This document shows, piece after piece, positions 21,106 to 33,039 of a stretch of 64,000 nt of DNA. This stretch comes from Diphasiastrum complanatum. Its lineage: Eukaryota; Streptophyta; Lycopodiopsida; Lycopodiales; Lycopodiaceae. Position numbers and translations under genes: made by a program. The DNA lies in contig CM055114.1 in NCBI GenBank assembly GCA_029204225.1, forward strand, positions 11,905,634 through 11,969,633, in the 5' to 3' direction. Positions within the stretch are counted from its first letter, which is position 1; the number at the start of each line of letters is the position of its first letter. Below the pieces are notes generated by a model. That model was not told where the DNA came from. It worked only from the letters and a program-made list of their open reading frames with translations, and did no database searches.

Positions 21106-23922
21106 TTATTGGGGACTTTTATTGGCTTCGCACCGAATCTTAATTAAATGATACCGCACCTTCTCCATAAAGTCAAGGCATGCGGTATTGAAATCCAAAT
21201 TATGCGGTAGGAAACAACGATGGGCTTCGGCAATCCACTTGGAAGTTGTCCATGAGGTGAAGTGGGATTCCCAAGAGCCTCCCATCATAGCCGCACGGAA
21301 ATACAGTCGAGCAATCGGCAACTGATCTTTGATTTGCTCTGAGGCCATCGGCTTATTTGGATTGAATGCCAGGGTAGAAAGGCAATCGTCCCATTTGGTT
21401 GCCACTGACGCCAACAGAGTTAGATCTTTTGCAAACATTGCCGATTGTCGCACCGTTGGATTCGGAGAGTGGACATACTCTCTCTGATATGCTTGTAAGG
21501 CTCGGTGGAAGTCCACTGAAATGTTCCAGCTGTAAGGTTGATGAATGATTGGCCAGTTGGGCGTATGGATGGTGATTTTGTCCATAGCCAATCCCAAATC
21601 TTTCCATTTATGTCTTCACGACATTGGCACGTAATAAGGATCTACCCGCAACTAGCGAGGGCTGGCGACGTAACTCCTAATTGATTTTGGAATTTTCTCA
21701 AAAACCGTGATTCTCCATGCCGACTGCTCTCCCAGTGCAGGTATTTTGTCCAATTCTTTGTCGGCCTCGATCTCGGAGGTCTTAAATTTGAGAACCCATC
21801 CACCACGCGAGGACTCATGTGGATGTTGCTTTAAGAAGGTCTGGATCTGGTCCTTGACGCTGATGGGCCTTCTGAATAAATGGCTTGTCCTTGATGAGGA
21901 TGGACCCGCTTGTATTGCTTGTGTGGTTGGCGGTTGATCTACTAGATCTGGAGCTCCCCCCTGGTCCATGCTCGAATCAACCCTTGTATCCATTTGTACA
22001 ACTTCTTGGCGCGAAGGGGAGAATTGAGGCATGATCGGGACGGGGATTTGTAGTTTGGCTTCCAACACTTGAGCGGCGGCTTTTTCATAGGCGTTGATGG
22101 TCTCTTTTGCCTTTGCCAACTCAATTGAAGCTGATCCTTTGAACCTATCAAAGCGGCCTTGGAATCCCTGAAGGGCCACTTTGTATGTTTTCACTTTCTT
22201 GAACAAATATGCAATCTCCGTCGGTGTGACCGGATGATCGGGTATTTGTGTTTGTAGATAGGCATCACGCTCAAGGGCAGTCACATCCAATTCACCTTGA
22301 AGCCATGTGCGATCTTGTTCAGCCATTTGTAATTGCCCCTTCAGCAGCTGCACCTGTTGCTTGGCCTCTTGCACAGCCTTATCTACTTGATCATGTGCGA
22401 TTGTCAGGGCGTTTTGCAGGGAGCTGATGTAGGTTTCCAAGCAATCAGCTTGTTGCTGGGCCAATATCTTTTCGCTTTCAACCTTTTCTTCATGTTGCTT
22501 GGCTATCTTCACCTCTCGATCCAACTGGACAATTTTCTGGCTGATCAGAGTGTTTGCGGATCCTAGATCAGAGATCCTCTGTTCCATTTCCTTCTTCTTA
22601 TCCAGCATAGACTAGATCACTTGCCCAAGGCTAGAAACTAACCCTAGAGCATCACCAGAATCGACAGTCATGGAGGTGGTAGCAGCAGGAGACCCTGATG
22701 GTACTGTCCTTGGTAGGCGTGGAATAGGTGCCAAGGTCTCTTCTTCTTCAAAAGTATCCTCTTCTTCAAACCCTTCAGGCACTATGGCGTCGAACTGCTT
22801 TGATGACTTTACAGTTGTGTCGACCCGAAGTGTGGTTGGGCTACCCTGTGTGGGTGGTTGCTGACTGGTATCTTCGACACCAACAGTAGATTCATGGATA
22901 TGTCCGAATCCTCTTCCAGAGGATTGGGGTTCAAAGGGCTTTGGGCTCTGGGGCATTTCAAAGATTTTGGTGGCCTCAAGGGGGTCGGAATCATCGAACA
23001 TATCCATGAAAACTGTGTGTTGGGTGAGGTTGCTTTGGTGTGCGGGGGTGAGGCAGCCTGGGCAGCTGTGATTAGAATGGTAGGCCCAATGGTCACAAAC
23101 TATCCTTGTATGGGAGAAGAGGCGAGGGAAACATCAGAGACGAGGGGAATGGGAAGTTCAGTGCGAACAACAGCAGGGGTTGGAAGCACAGCTGACGAGG
23201 TATGCCTAGTGCGACGTCGTGACGCGGAAGGCGACTACGATCTCACTGCGTGGACGATGACGACTACGAGAACTTGAGGCCTGATGGGATGACTCGGCTG
23301 ATGTTTCTTCGTAAACCGAAAGCACACAATCCAGGTGGAAGCCATGGATTTTGTTTTCTAAGTGAGAAGCGGCTAAGAGGGACAATAGAGAGCCAGCGGT
23401 GAACTGCTGCTTTGTATTGGCCTTAATAGCTCGCTTGAGCTCACCAAAAACAGTCTTGAACCAGTTATATGGTTCAAGAGGGGCTTTGGCCAACTTAGTG
23501 TGAGACTCCACTATCCTATGAAAGATTTGAGATGTGATGCGGTCTTTTCTGAGGTTGCCAACCATCAGGAAATGATTCAACAACTGGGCAGCGGCGTGGA
23601 TGGAAGGCTCAGTGATGACTTCCAGAAGGTAGCCATCATTAGTCCAGTGTAGATCGTTGGTGAGATCAATGTATGGCTTGATGGCCTGTTTGGCGTGCTT
23701 GTGATTGGGTGAGGCTTGCGTACCGGATGAGATTCCTATAGCTGCAAGTGCGGCCTCAGTGACACGCACCTTGTGTGTGGCTCCTTGGAAGGTGATATAA
23801 AACTTGGATTTCTCTTCCTTCCATGTACTGAAGGCAAGAGTGATGAAATCCATATTGACGCATCCCGAAAAGGCTCTCTCATGAATACCCATTGTAGTAA
23901 GTAGAGGCTCCGCAAGAGTCAT
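21106..23922 (-). pseudogene. Long decayed coding region with coiled coil, probably transposon-borne
   Basis: Four open stretches, 23922-23206, 23007-22612, 22608-21652 and 21597-21106, all lie in one minus-strand frame. Single stops separate the last three: a TAG between 22612 and 22609, then a TAG and a TGA between 21652 and 21598. Only 23205-23008 needs a detour into another frame (23096-22809), so paired indels are likely. The N-terminal ~200 codons (WKEEKSKFYITFQGATHKVR ... LHWTNDGYLLEV) recall plant transposon-type proteins, but I cannot name the family. The middle is Pro/Glu/Ser-rich. The 22608 stretch has a heptad-rich coiled coil over about its first 120 residues. The C-terminal part includes TPNWPIIHQPYSW. 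As one unit it would be about 900 codons. It is not functional now. Confidence 0.6.
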
Positions 23923-24235
23923 TTACTGAGTGACCATGCTTGTGCTAGGAAGAATCATGATGTTCGTTACAGATGGGACATCACGATGGATATTTCAAGC
24001 CATTGTAATCACTGTTGATATTAATCAGAGTGCAATTTTTGTTTCACTACTACATTGTTCATTTGCGCAATTTGTATGAATTATTCTTCATGAATATTTC
24101 TGCTGCTAACTGTTGCGTTCCGTTCCTACACACCTACGCTCAAAGCTTTGAGCTTCCGCTGCCGGTCATCCCCACGTTTTACGACATGATCACCATATCC
24201 AAGATAGAATCTCCTTGAAGTTGACCCCTTACAAG

Positions 24236-24600
24236 ATGAAGTAAAGAGCTTTGCAAACCCTAACACCTTTGACATTGATTCTTTCCATGTTTGATGAAGA
24301 TGCTTGATATTGAGGCTTACATCTCCTCACTGATGCTAATCCTCCTTGATGAAAACCCAAGACCCATTTGTCTCTTAATAATCAAAAAGATCAAGATCAC
24401 AAAATATGCACTCATCAAGATTATCAAGATTATGCATGCTATAAACTACTATTTCTTTGCATGATTTTTCTAGTCTTGTAATCAAAAGTAACTTTGAAAT
24501 CAATGAGGCTAGATACTTGCTTATGAAAATAAGTATCCTTAGAGTATCTTTTTCTCACAAGAAGTTTAAAACGTGCATCAAAATTTGAAAATTCACACAA
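24236..24600 (-). pseudogene. Isolated fragment of the unknown copia-borne module
   Basis: On the minus strand this reads FKLLVRKRYSKDTYFHKQVS followed by SLIDFKVTFDYKTRKIM. It then shifts frame near 24442 to MHNLDNLDECIFCDLD. It aligns with both modules of element G (CKLLMRISEASKVDTYIHKQ; SMHSLANLDE) in sequence and order, and the DNA itself is similar to 60255-60475. No gag, pol or LTR was seen beside it. Confidence 0.6.
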
Positions 24601-25610
24601 TATACTCAACTCTACTCAATAGAGGAGACACCAACTCAACTCCAAGGTGGGAGAGACCCACACACATTATTTACTCCACATAGCAAGACTAATGCACACA
24701 ACTAGGAAGCACACACAGGAGGACTAATGCACACAACCAGAAAGCACACATGACTCTACTCACCCTAACAAGCTGAGGTAACATCAAAAAAAGTTGGAAG
24801 ACCATACTAAACACTTATTTCTCTATTACTTGATGTTCTTGCCATCAAGCCACTTATAGAACTAATTTACTATAACCAATTTGTATTTTGTCCACCTTCT
24901 CCATGTTGTATTTTAGCCAACTCAAGTATCAACTTTTAAAGAGCCAATTGATTCTAAGTAATATGTATTTGTCCACCTTCTCCTTGTTGTCCTATAACAA
25001 TGCCACCTAACAACTTTTATCTCTTTTCTTATCATACTATGCTCCACGACTTTGTAAACTAGTTTTTTCTCATTATGTAATAGCAAAAGCTCTACTTGCA
25101 TGTCTAATCTAATAGCTACTATGGCTGGAATTGTGAGGCTATATGGACTCAATTGCAACAAGTAAACAAACAACATTATTCTATTTCACCACTTTAATGA
25201 AAGAAAATTCACAAAAGGTGGTCTTGTTTAATGCCTTTCCTTATCTTGAGGTTTGAAGTTTTATGAGATTTTTCTCAAAGGATATGATATATTGTTGTGA
25301 GATTAGCACTATTTGGTATTTTTCTCTTAAATTTGTGATACATTGAAATAATGCACGAGTACTATTCACGGGTTTCCATTGAGAGATGCAATCATGTTAT
25401 ATGTAGGTTTTCCATCAATTGATGCTATCATAATTTTCAAGTTTTCTTAGGCTACAATGATGCATGTGTAATGAATAGTGAGGCTTGCTGCTTCGAGGAA
25501 GATATTCATTCTACCTCCTCAATAACTACCCAATGTTTGTGGTTCTTCATATTTCAGCCATCACATATATACTATAATTTTCACTTATTTCCCAAGTGGA
25601 GATTGTGGAG

Positions 25611-26480
25611 TGTACATGTAAAGCAGTTCCAACGGCTCAACTAGAGTAGAATGTGTCTATTCCAAGTTTGTACAATTTGTAACCAGTAATTAAAGATAAC
25701 TTTGAAACATCATTCCACTATCAATGCATGCTGATTATATCACTATCCCCCCTTTTGTTGGAATTAAGCATCACTCCAACTCACCATAATTCAAATCTCC
25801 AGAATTCCTGTCATTAGAACACGAATCATTCGAGTTTGTCCTGAGCTCCAGTACACTATGTACATATATACACACACACACACTCTCTCTCTACGACAAC
25901 TTTGTAGTCTTATTCTCTGAAATTGAACGTATGTGCATCAACCAACTGGAGTAGAAGCGAGATCGACGACGAACTCTTCGAGTTCGAGATCTTCGACTAC
26001 ATCGTCTTCGATTACCTATGAACTCAAAGTCTTCGAGTTCAAGATCCACGTCATCCACACTGCCTCATCCAAACGCAAACCACATCACGATTCACTTTAG
26101 CACTTTTCAGTAATTGCATGTTTCACGCTCGTTGCCTACGCAATCATTGTAACTGCTCCATGTATATATACATAACGGCAACTCACATAAATAATGATGA
26201 GTCAATCTTTGATGAATATATGCAAGTGAAGAAGAGTGAATCAAAATTCCTGCGCTTGATTGTGTCTTAATTATCTGATTCCATAGAATCAGAGATCTTA
26301 GAGAGAGTGAAAGCCATTCAGAAGATAGAGATAGTTATTTAATATGTAACTAGCTAAAAATCAATGCACATAGTGTGCCATTACTGTGAACCATTCTTGG
26401 GCATAGGATTGTGATCCGATCGTTGTATTCACAACTGCTTAATTCAGATTCTCTATTCTTCTTATGTGTATTACACTACA
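25611..26480 (+). repeat. Possible copia 3' LTR (right end approximate)
   Basis: cccaagtggagattgtggag followed by TGTACATG at 25611 has the form of a copia purine tract and LTR start. A TATATATA stretch lies at about 26162-26170, a short TATA/CA/CT microsatellite at about 25864-25893, and a candidate end near ttacactaca (about 26480). No RNase H was recognised upstream and no second copy is present. Confidence 0.35.
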
Positions 26481-27361
26481 AATGCTTTTTGATAAAAAAA
26501 ATTTCTCTACTGACACTCTCAATTTGGAATGTCCAATCTCGAAAGAAGCATGGCGGTCTCAGACGCCTAAAGATCTTGTAAAGTTCTCTATGTTGAAGTT
26601 GTGTTTCTTCTTCCGCACCTAATCTATTCGAGAGCACCCCAACACCTTTGGATAGTTGTAGAAGGCTCTGTTTGTTTTAGAAGCTCCACATATTTTTTGC
26701 ATCTTATATCACAAAATTGTAATGTGATGCACATCCCTTGCTAAACAGCACAATTAGGCTAACACTAGCCAAAATACAAGTTATTCAGACATCAAAACCC
26801 CAACAAACTTTGCTTCTGTCTTCCAAACTTTTAACCCTAACTAGCCCAAATGATAGCACCCCCCTTTCTCTTGTACATATCCTCATTTGTGTGGCGGATT
26901 TAACTCGACCTAAGAAAGTCCTAACCAACTCATCACTTACTGGAGACAAATGATAGCACCCTCTTGCACAATAATTGAGCCATGTCAAATGTTGTGCAAA
27001 AACTAGTAAGAGACAACATCACACTACAAGATGTTCTATAATTTTTACAAGTGACTTGAACTTATAACCTCAAATCTTTCCCCTTCCTTGATACTATTCA
27101 ATACTCTTGTCACTTGTGGGTCCACATGTGCTCAGGCGATGTTGTGTTTTACATGCCATGAATACAATACTTGATAGGTCAATAGGCACGCCAAGCATTG
27201 GTTTAGACAAAACATCAAGCATGTCATTTCAAGGGGGGCACCATCGGGGGTATTCCACCCAGGAAGGGCGTACCGCTCTCGGGCGGGATGCCCCGAGGAG
27301 GCGTCCTTCCCTGCCGTAATTTCTGTTTTTACTTTTTTTTTCATTGTTTTTTGCAGTAAAT

Positions 27362-27456
27362 TTTTTTTACATGCACCTTTTGGGCGGAAGGTGCATGCAA
27401 AAAAAGTAAATTTTATTATTGCACCTTCCGACAACCAAAAGTGCATGTAAAAAAAC
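27362..27456. repeat. Nested hairpin around tttacatgcacctt
   Basis: The arm ttttttacatgcacctt at 27362-27378 is answered by aaggtgcatgcaaaaaaa at 27388-27405 with an eight-base loop. A second answer, aagtgcatgtaaaaaaa at about 27439-27455, pairs with the same left arm. The region sits just after a short GC-rich patch (27230-27310). It may be the tip of a foldback transposon. Confidence 0.6.
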
Positions 27457-28022
27457 TTCGGCCTAAATTTTTTGCTCCCACAGATTCTGCTGTGGGAGGC
27501 GGCAAGATTCTCTTCACTAAGAAGTTAAAAATGAGATTACAGAATGAGATTACAGCAGGACAGATTTTGTGTTGATAGGGCTTTTACTAAGACAGAATAA
27601 CAACAAGAGAGAACAATATGAACGTGCTATAAGCAGCTGTAAGTTAGATTAAGAAGCAACCGGGCTCAAATTTCAAGTATTGAGCAAGAGTAAAAGCAGA
27701 AAAATTACGGTGCAGAGAGAGAGAGAATTAAAGTTTTACTTTGTGCTCAACCCATTTGTCGCTCATCGTACAACACAGGTTATTAGATTTTCCTGGAGAC
27801 AGGATAATAGCATTAAGTATTGCAATTCATATGCAGGCTCATAAGGTCAAAGGTTTCATTACAAAACATTCTCTACTTTTCCGGACACAGGTAATACATT
27901 AGATATTGCAGTTCATAAGCAGCTTGTAAGGTCGTCTTTTTTTTCCAAACACTCAGAAAAACTCCAATACAAAAGGGTCACAAATGAAGGTGGCCCTAAA
28001 ACCTGTCTATCAAACTTTTACG

Positions 28023-31000
28023 CTAAGAGATTTGGCCCTGATTCAGTGCTCTAGAAATATCTTGATATCCAGGACGACCATCATTCGGGTTCTTTATCCA
28101 GATATACAGATTGATTGATGCTGCTAGAGTCACCCTGTAATATCAACAAAAAAAATATTAGCAATCTTCACATGAATGTCCGCATTCATTTTCACACATC
28201 CTTAGAAAGATCCCTCAGCAGCTGCAACACATGCTAATCAGTAATTCAAGCAAAATTTCCCTCTACGCTTAAAGAAATGAAGGGGTTTACAATCTGACAT
28301 CCACTATCGTTCACAACTGTCAATTTTGTACTCCAGAAGCTAGCCAAAGGCAAAGTCTTGCATGACCACAGGACTATCTACAAATATGCTCATAATTCTG
28401 GAATCTAATCATATTTCCACTCAGTAGTTGCAGTCTTGCATTGAATTATGTCTGCACTTTTGGTCAACTCATCAGGACAATTCCCTCCAACAACACAAGT
28501 TGCAGAGTTGTGGGGGAGGAAGACTTTTATTTAGAAAATAGAGTGCTCGAGTAAGAAACTTAGACTGATACTTGCCGTTATCATTGTAAAGGAGCCTACA
28601 ACGATTTTTTGAGGGAAATTTGGCTCACGTCATAATCTAATTTTGTGAGATGTTAACCATGTACTCAGGCATCCATTCTATATGACAGCTCTCCGACTTG
28701 TTTACTAGCCAACATACTCACCAGATTATGTAGGGCAGGAGCAGATAAGCAGCATTGTGATTCACGTGCCAGAATAAGACGATCGTTACCAATATCACCA
28801 CCCACAAAAGTACGATTCCTGCAAAGGCAAGAGCCTGAGCTTCACCAAGTAATTGTTAGGAAGAGGTCCCTAATGCTTTCTCGATAGAAGGTACTCGAAG
28901 CATCAAGAATAGATCTTAAACTATGACTCTCTATGCTCAAAAAAGATTTGAATATTGGCTAGTGAACAGCAGTACTTGTTAATACTTACAAAACGGTGCA
29001 GTCCAAAAAACAGGGGAGTCCATAGGAGATTGAGAACTAGCTGCAAGGTTTTCAAAACTGTGTCATTTTTATAGTAAGATTGATAATCTACAGAATCTGT
29101 CTAGCGTGAATGAATGAGGCAATGATTTGATATTTTATTTGCTGCATAATATCCTGGTCACTGCTCATAATTCCCTTGGACAGATAGCAGCGAGAGTTGA
29201 TCCATTCAGAAGTTACCTGTGCAATATAAAATCCTAGAGGTAATCCCTGTGCCTTAAATCCTGCAGCATTCAAACATGTGACAATCTTCAATCTATAAAA
29301 CCTGTTGCAAAAAAGGATGCAACTCTTGCAAAAAGACAGAAATTGATACCAAGTGACAGCAGTTATACTTCTCAGTCCGAACACATACTAAGAAAATCTA
29401 TCAATTAAGGTGACAAACAAGAGGCAGATTATTAATCACATCAAATTTCTATCAATAAGTGCAGTTTGCAAAAAGATTCTCTCGAACATATTCACGCGAT
29501 GTTCATTTATTTCCTGAGGAGAACATCAGACAAAATTGGTGCATAATATAATGATGTATGCAAGTCTGCCGAACAACAAAGGCGGCATGTGGAGTATTCT
29601 CAAAGATGCAATTGCATGTGAGTCCCCAAAGTGGCTAAAGGGTAATACACGTGAAGAATATCTGCCAGATTTCCTAAAGTGGAGAATCCATACATGCAGT
29701 GTGCAGGTTGTCTGCAATTAGCATATTACTTTTCTCATTGGTCAAAATATTGAGATTTTGTAACTCTTTGTAAAGTGAATCATATCCAGATTCAAAAACT
29801 TGATTTATAGTGGTTGATGTGGAGGGAACTAATCGACTTGATCTGAGGTTCATTCACTTCAAGCTTTGTTTGTGGTCTGGTTTCATCAGTAACTAAAAAT
29901 CTCAGATCTGATAAACTTTCAAAAAATTAGAAACAAAGTGGACCTTCGCTCCCCACTCCGTATCAGAAATAGGTACTATTTTTCCATCAAAAATGCTTTT
30001 CGACATTGAAGTGAGCATTATAGTCTATCTTTACCTGTATTTAACTTCTAAATATTAATACTCTGTCTTTCTCTCCATCCGTCCCCCTCTCTCTTTCATT
30101 CGTACAATCACATAAGTTAGCTGAGAAAAGAAATCCACAGAAATGAGATCCATGCGGCAGGGTGCAAAAACGTTCGAAATATACATACCTCCTTGTTTCC
30201 AAACAAGCCAAGAAGCTACTCCCATGAGGATGTACAATGCGGTCCACATAACGGGAAAGACCCAGTTCTGAAGATCAACGATGTGTACAAACATCAGTAA
30301 TAGTAAGCAAGATTTGCGTTTAGATTTATTAATGGAGTCACTTCAGAGAGACTCAGCTTTATTGTGATTCACAAACTTGTTAAAACAGCAACGATTTACT
30401 ATCCACCTGGAAAACCCAGAGAGAACTATTATGAAAGGATTTCTGGACAAGTAACTACTGTAAACTAGAACCAGCAGAAGGTGCTAAGGCAGAAAGTGCA
30501 TACTGGAGGAGTCCATGGTGGCTTGTCTAAGGATCTGTACCAATCTGCATGTGCACATAAATGCCTAGTTAAATTGTTAAATTGTTTTCTTGTATCCGTT
30601 TCCGTCATCCCCACAGCAGCATGTATCACTTACAGCTTTTTTGACACAGTCACAATAAAAATATACGTGCTACAAGGACATTAACTTTGTCAAAGCTGAA
30701 TGGAAGAGCATTGATTTTAACTCAACAGACTAGATATTCTGCTGCAAATTGAACTTGATAGTTTGAATTCAGTTACAAAGTTTTTAGAATGTGAACAAAA
30801 TGCCAATAATATTATATAATGTGACCGAAAGTAGAGAGCTTCTACTGCTCAGGTTGACAACCTTGTCTATCATCTATAATCGATTAAATCTAACATCCTG
30901 ATCACTAATTTGTGACATAAATTGGCTATTACACTGCCGGATTTGAATATAGAAACACCATCCCAATTTTTGGCAACAGCTGTCCATCTAGGTAATACAT

Positions 31001-31724
31001 GTTGACTTGATTTTAACAGTAACACCAAATCACTCATCAGAATACGTAGTCTTAGTCGAGGCCAACCCCTTATTGTCGCTTCAAAAAAGATATAATTTAG
31101 AAAGTGGAGCTTCAATCTTCAGAACCCTGTCAAGCTTAACCAACATTTCCCCCAGCAGACTACTATTGAAAACAAGCAACAATATAGCAGCCAATTTTGA
31201 CAAGCTATCCAGCAAAAAGTATCTTAACAACTTTAGAATCTATCCAATTACGATCTCTTTATTCATCGTTTGGATTCTGAATTACTTGAAGACTTTCTTG
31301 CTCTACAATGTGCCACAAGGAAACTGGCAGTACTTAATAAATCTTCCACGCCAGTTGAAACGAGAGAGAAAAGCTCCAAGCCCGGTCGTTTCTAGTTAGC
31401 AAGAAAGGATCGAACAGTTTCCATACTACCATTCCCTAGAGTACTGTGCTATATGCCATCTCGTCTCATTATACCGACAAACACTTGATCCATTTTTTGA
31501 AAGTAATGACGACGGAAAAATTGCTGAACGATAAAAGCCTGGAGTTTCCTTGTGAGACGACTGACTCAGTGAAATTTCATGTGAATGAATATCGTGTATA
31601 AATCATTTTTTAGACTATTGATATTACCGCTGTCACCACCTCCACCAAGAGTAGCCACTGCGAACCCCGCAGCCACTGGTATGGCTATTGCAAGAATTAG
31701 TGCCCCTATCGAGATCCAATCCAT
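28023..31724 (-). CDS. TSPO: TSPO/MBR-family protein (translocator protein homologue), 7 exons
   Basis: Coding exons on the minus strand: 31724-31628, 30544-30504, 30267-30189, 29260-29217, 29040-28990, 28834-28722, 28134-28023. All introns are GT-AG, phases are compatible, and the total is 537 nt (178 aa). The product is a TspO/MBR membrane protein with five predicted helices, implicated in tetrapyrrole and sterol/lipid binding and stress responses. Family signatures: TM1 at residues 5-27; WYRSLDKPPWTPPNWVFP (34-51) and WTALYILMGVASWLVW, the Trp/Pro-rich signature; QLVLNLLWTPLFFGLHRF; and the C-terminal LLLPYIIWVTLAASINLYIW followed by NP. A hydrophilic tail of about 20 residues ends QGQIS. 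Start chosen because this Met opens TM1 directly, as in bacterial and moss-type members, with no N-terminal extension. Exons as short as 41 nt hide it from simple frame scans. Exon boundaries fit the family throughout, so confidence is high; expression is unproven. Confidence 0.93.
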
Positions 31725-31979
31725 AGTGTCGAATCTCTGCACAAAATATCTAGACCATCAAACCAAAATATCCTCCCTGAATCTGAGCGTGAACTGTACT
31801 TCTAGAAAAATGTGAAAGACCAGCAATATTCGAAAGCAGCATGAAGTGACGGTTCAAGGGTCAAGCATCGCCTACATACTTTTCCCATTAAAATGCACAC
31901 GATCGTAACTTTACATACAGAAAACAACCAGAAAAATTAAAGGCTCACACAGAACGAGGCAGCAGAGGTACTCTAGTAC

Positions 31980-32690
31980 TACCTCTTGAAAGCAACAAAC
32001 GACCAAGAGCTGACGGTACCGTACATTAAAATTTCAAGCATTGCAGCAACATCATTAAAATAAATAAAGAGCTGATGCTCATAATCAAGCATTGCAGCAA
32101 CATTTTCATACAATGTTGACAACTTGACAGTCCATGGCATCCCAATCGTTTTAAGGCAAACAGACAGCAACAAAACTTAAAGCATTGCAGAACGTTCACA
32201 GTTCATGACATCATCATCGTTTTAAGGCAAACAGATAGTAAAAAAACTAAAAGCATTACAAAACGTTTACAGCAACAAAACTTAAAGCATTATTAGTTAA
32301 CCTTGTAAAACGATGAGAAAACTCAGAGAACTGGGATATGCTTCGATGTTCCCAGGCTGCTGCACCAGATAACAACGCAAACGATGCGGCAAAAACTTTC
32401 TACCAGAATTAAAAAAATAGTGGCACGGTAGACCTTACAGCAACAAAAATTAAGGCATTACAGAACGTTTTACAGTTCATATGACATCATCATCGTTTTA
32501 AGGCAAACAGACGACAGCAACAAAACTTAGAGCATCACTAGTAAACCTTGTAAAAAAATGATATAAAACTCCAAGAAATGAGAATTATGGGATATGCTTC
32601 GATGTTCCGAGGCTGCAGAACCAAATAACAACAAACGTTGAATTATACGGTGCACCTGACCTTACAGGCAAAAGATTCACAATAATAAGA
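31980..32690. repeat. Tandem repeats in the region upstream of TSPO
   Basis: cgttttaaggcaaacaga occurs at about 32149, 32218 and 32498, each near acagcaacaaaa...aaagcatt. A longer unit of about 255 bp includes gggatatgcttcgatgtt at about 32334 and 32590. The shortest block is in three copies and the long block in two. They lie 300-950 bp upstream of the TSPO start codon, in its 5' UTR or promoter region. Confidence 0.7.
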
Positions 32691-33039
32691 GCAGAGACTG
32701 AAGCAATGGCAACCAGGAGTCGTGTGCGTCGGAAAAAATGACGCCCTAAGAGCGAGGGCGAAGATGAAGCAGTATATAAGGATCAGCAGCAGGAGCCAGC
32801 AGGAGGCGTCGCGTGAACAAGAAAAGCTGTACAGAGCTCTCTAGAACAAAGAATCGAAGGCCTGCAACAGCAGTGGTAGTAGATCATCAGCACACTCTAC
32901 AGCGACCTCACAGAGCTGGATCTTTCTTCGCAACAGCAGTCCATCGAACAATCGATCGCGATCCAAAGGGGATGAGCCTGTTTTTCGCCATTGCTTTTGC
33001 TTTTGCTGACGCCATCTCTCAGACATGAGGATGAGATAC

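Noticed and set aside
30041-30294. Two minus-strand ORFs as independent small genes
   Set aside because: Only 30189-30267 is coding, as exon 3 of TSPO; the rest is intron.
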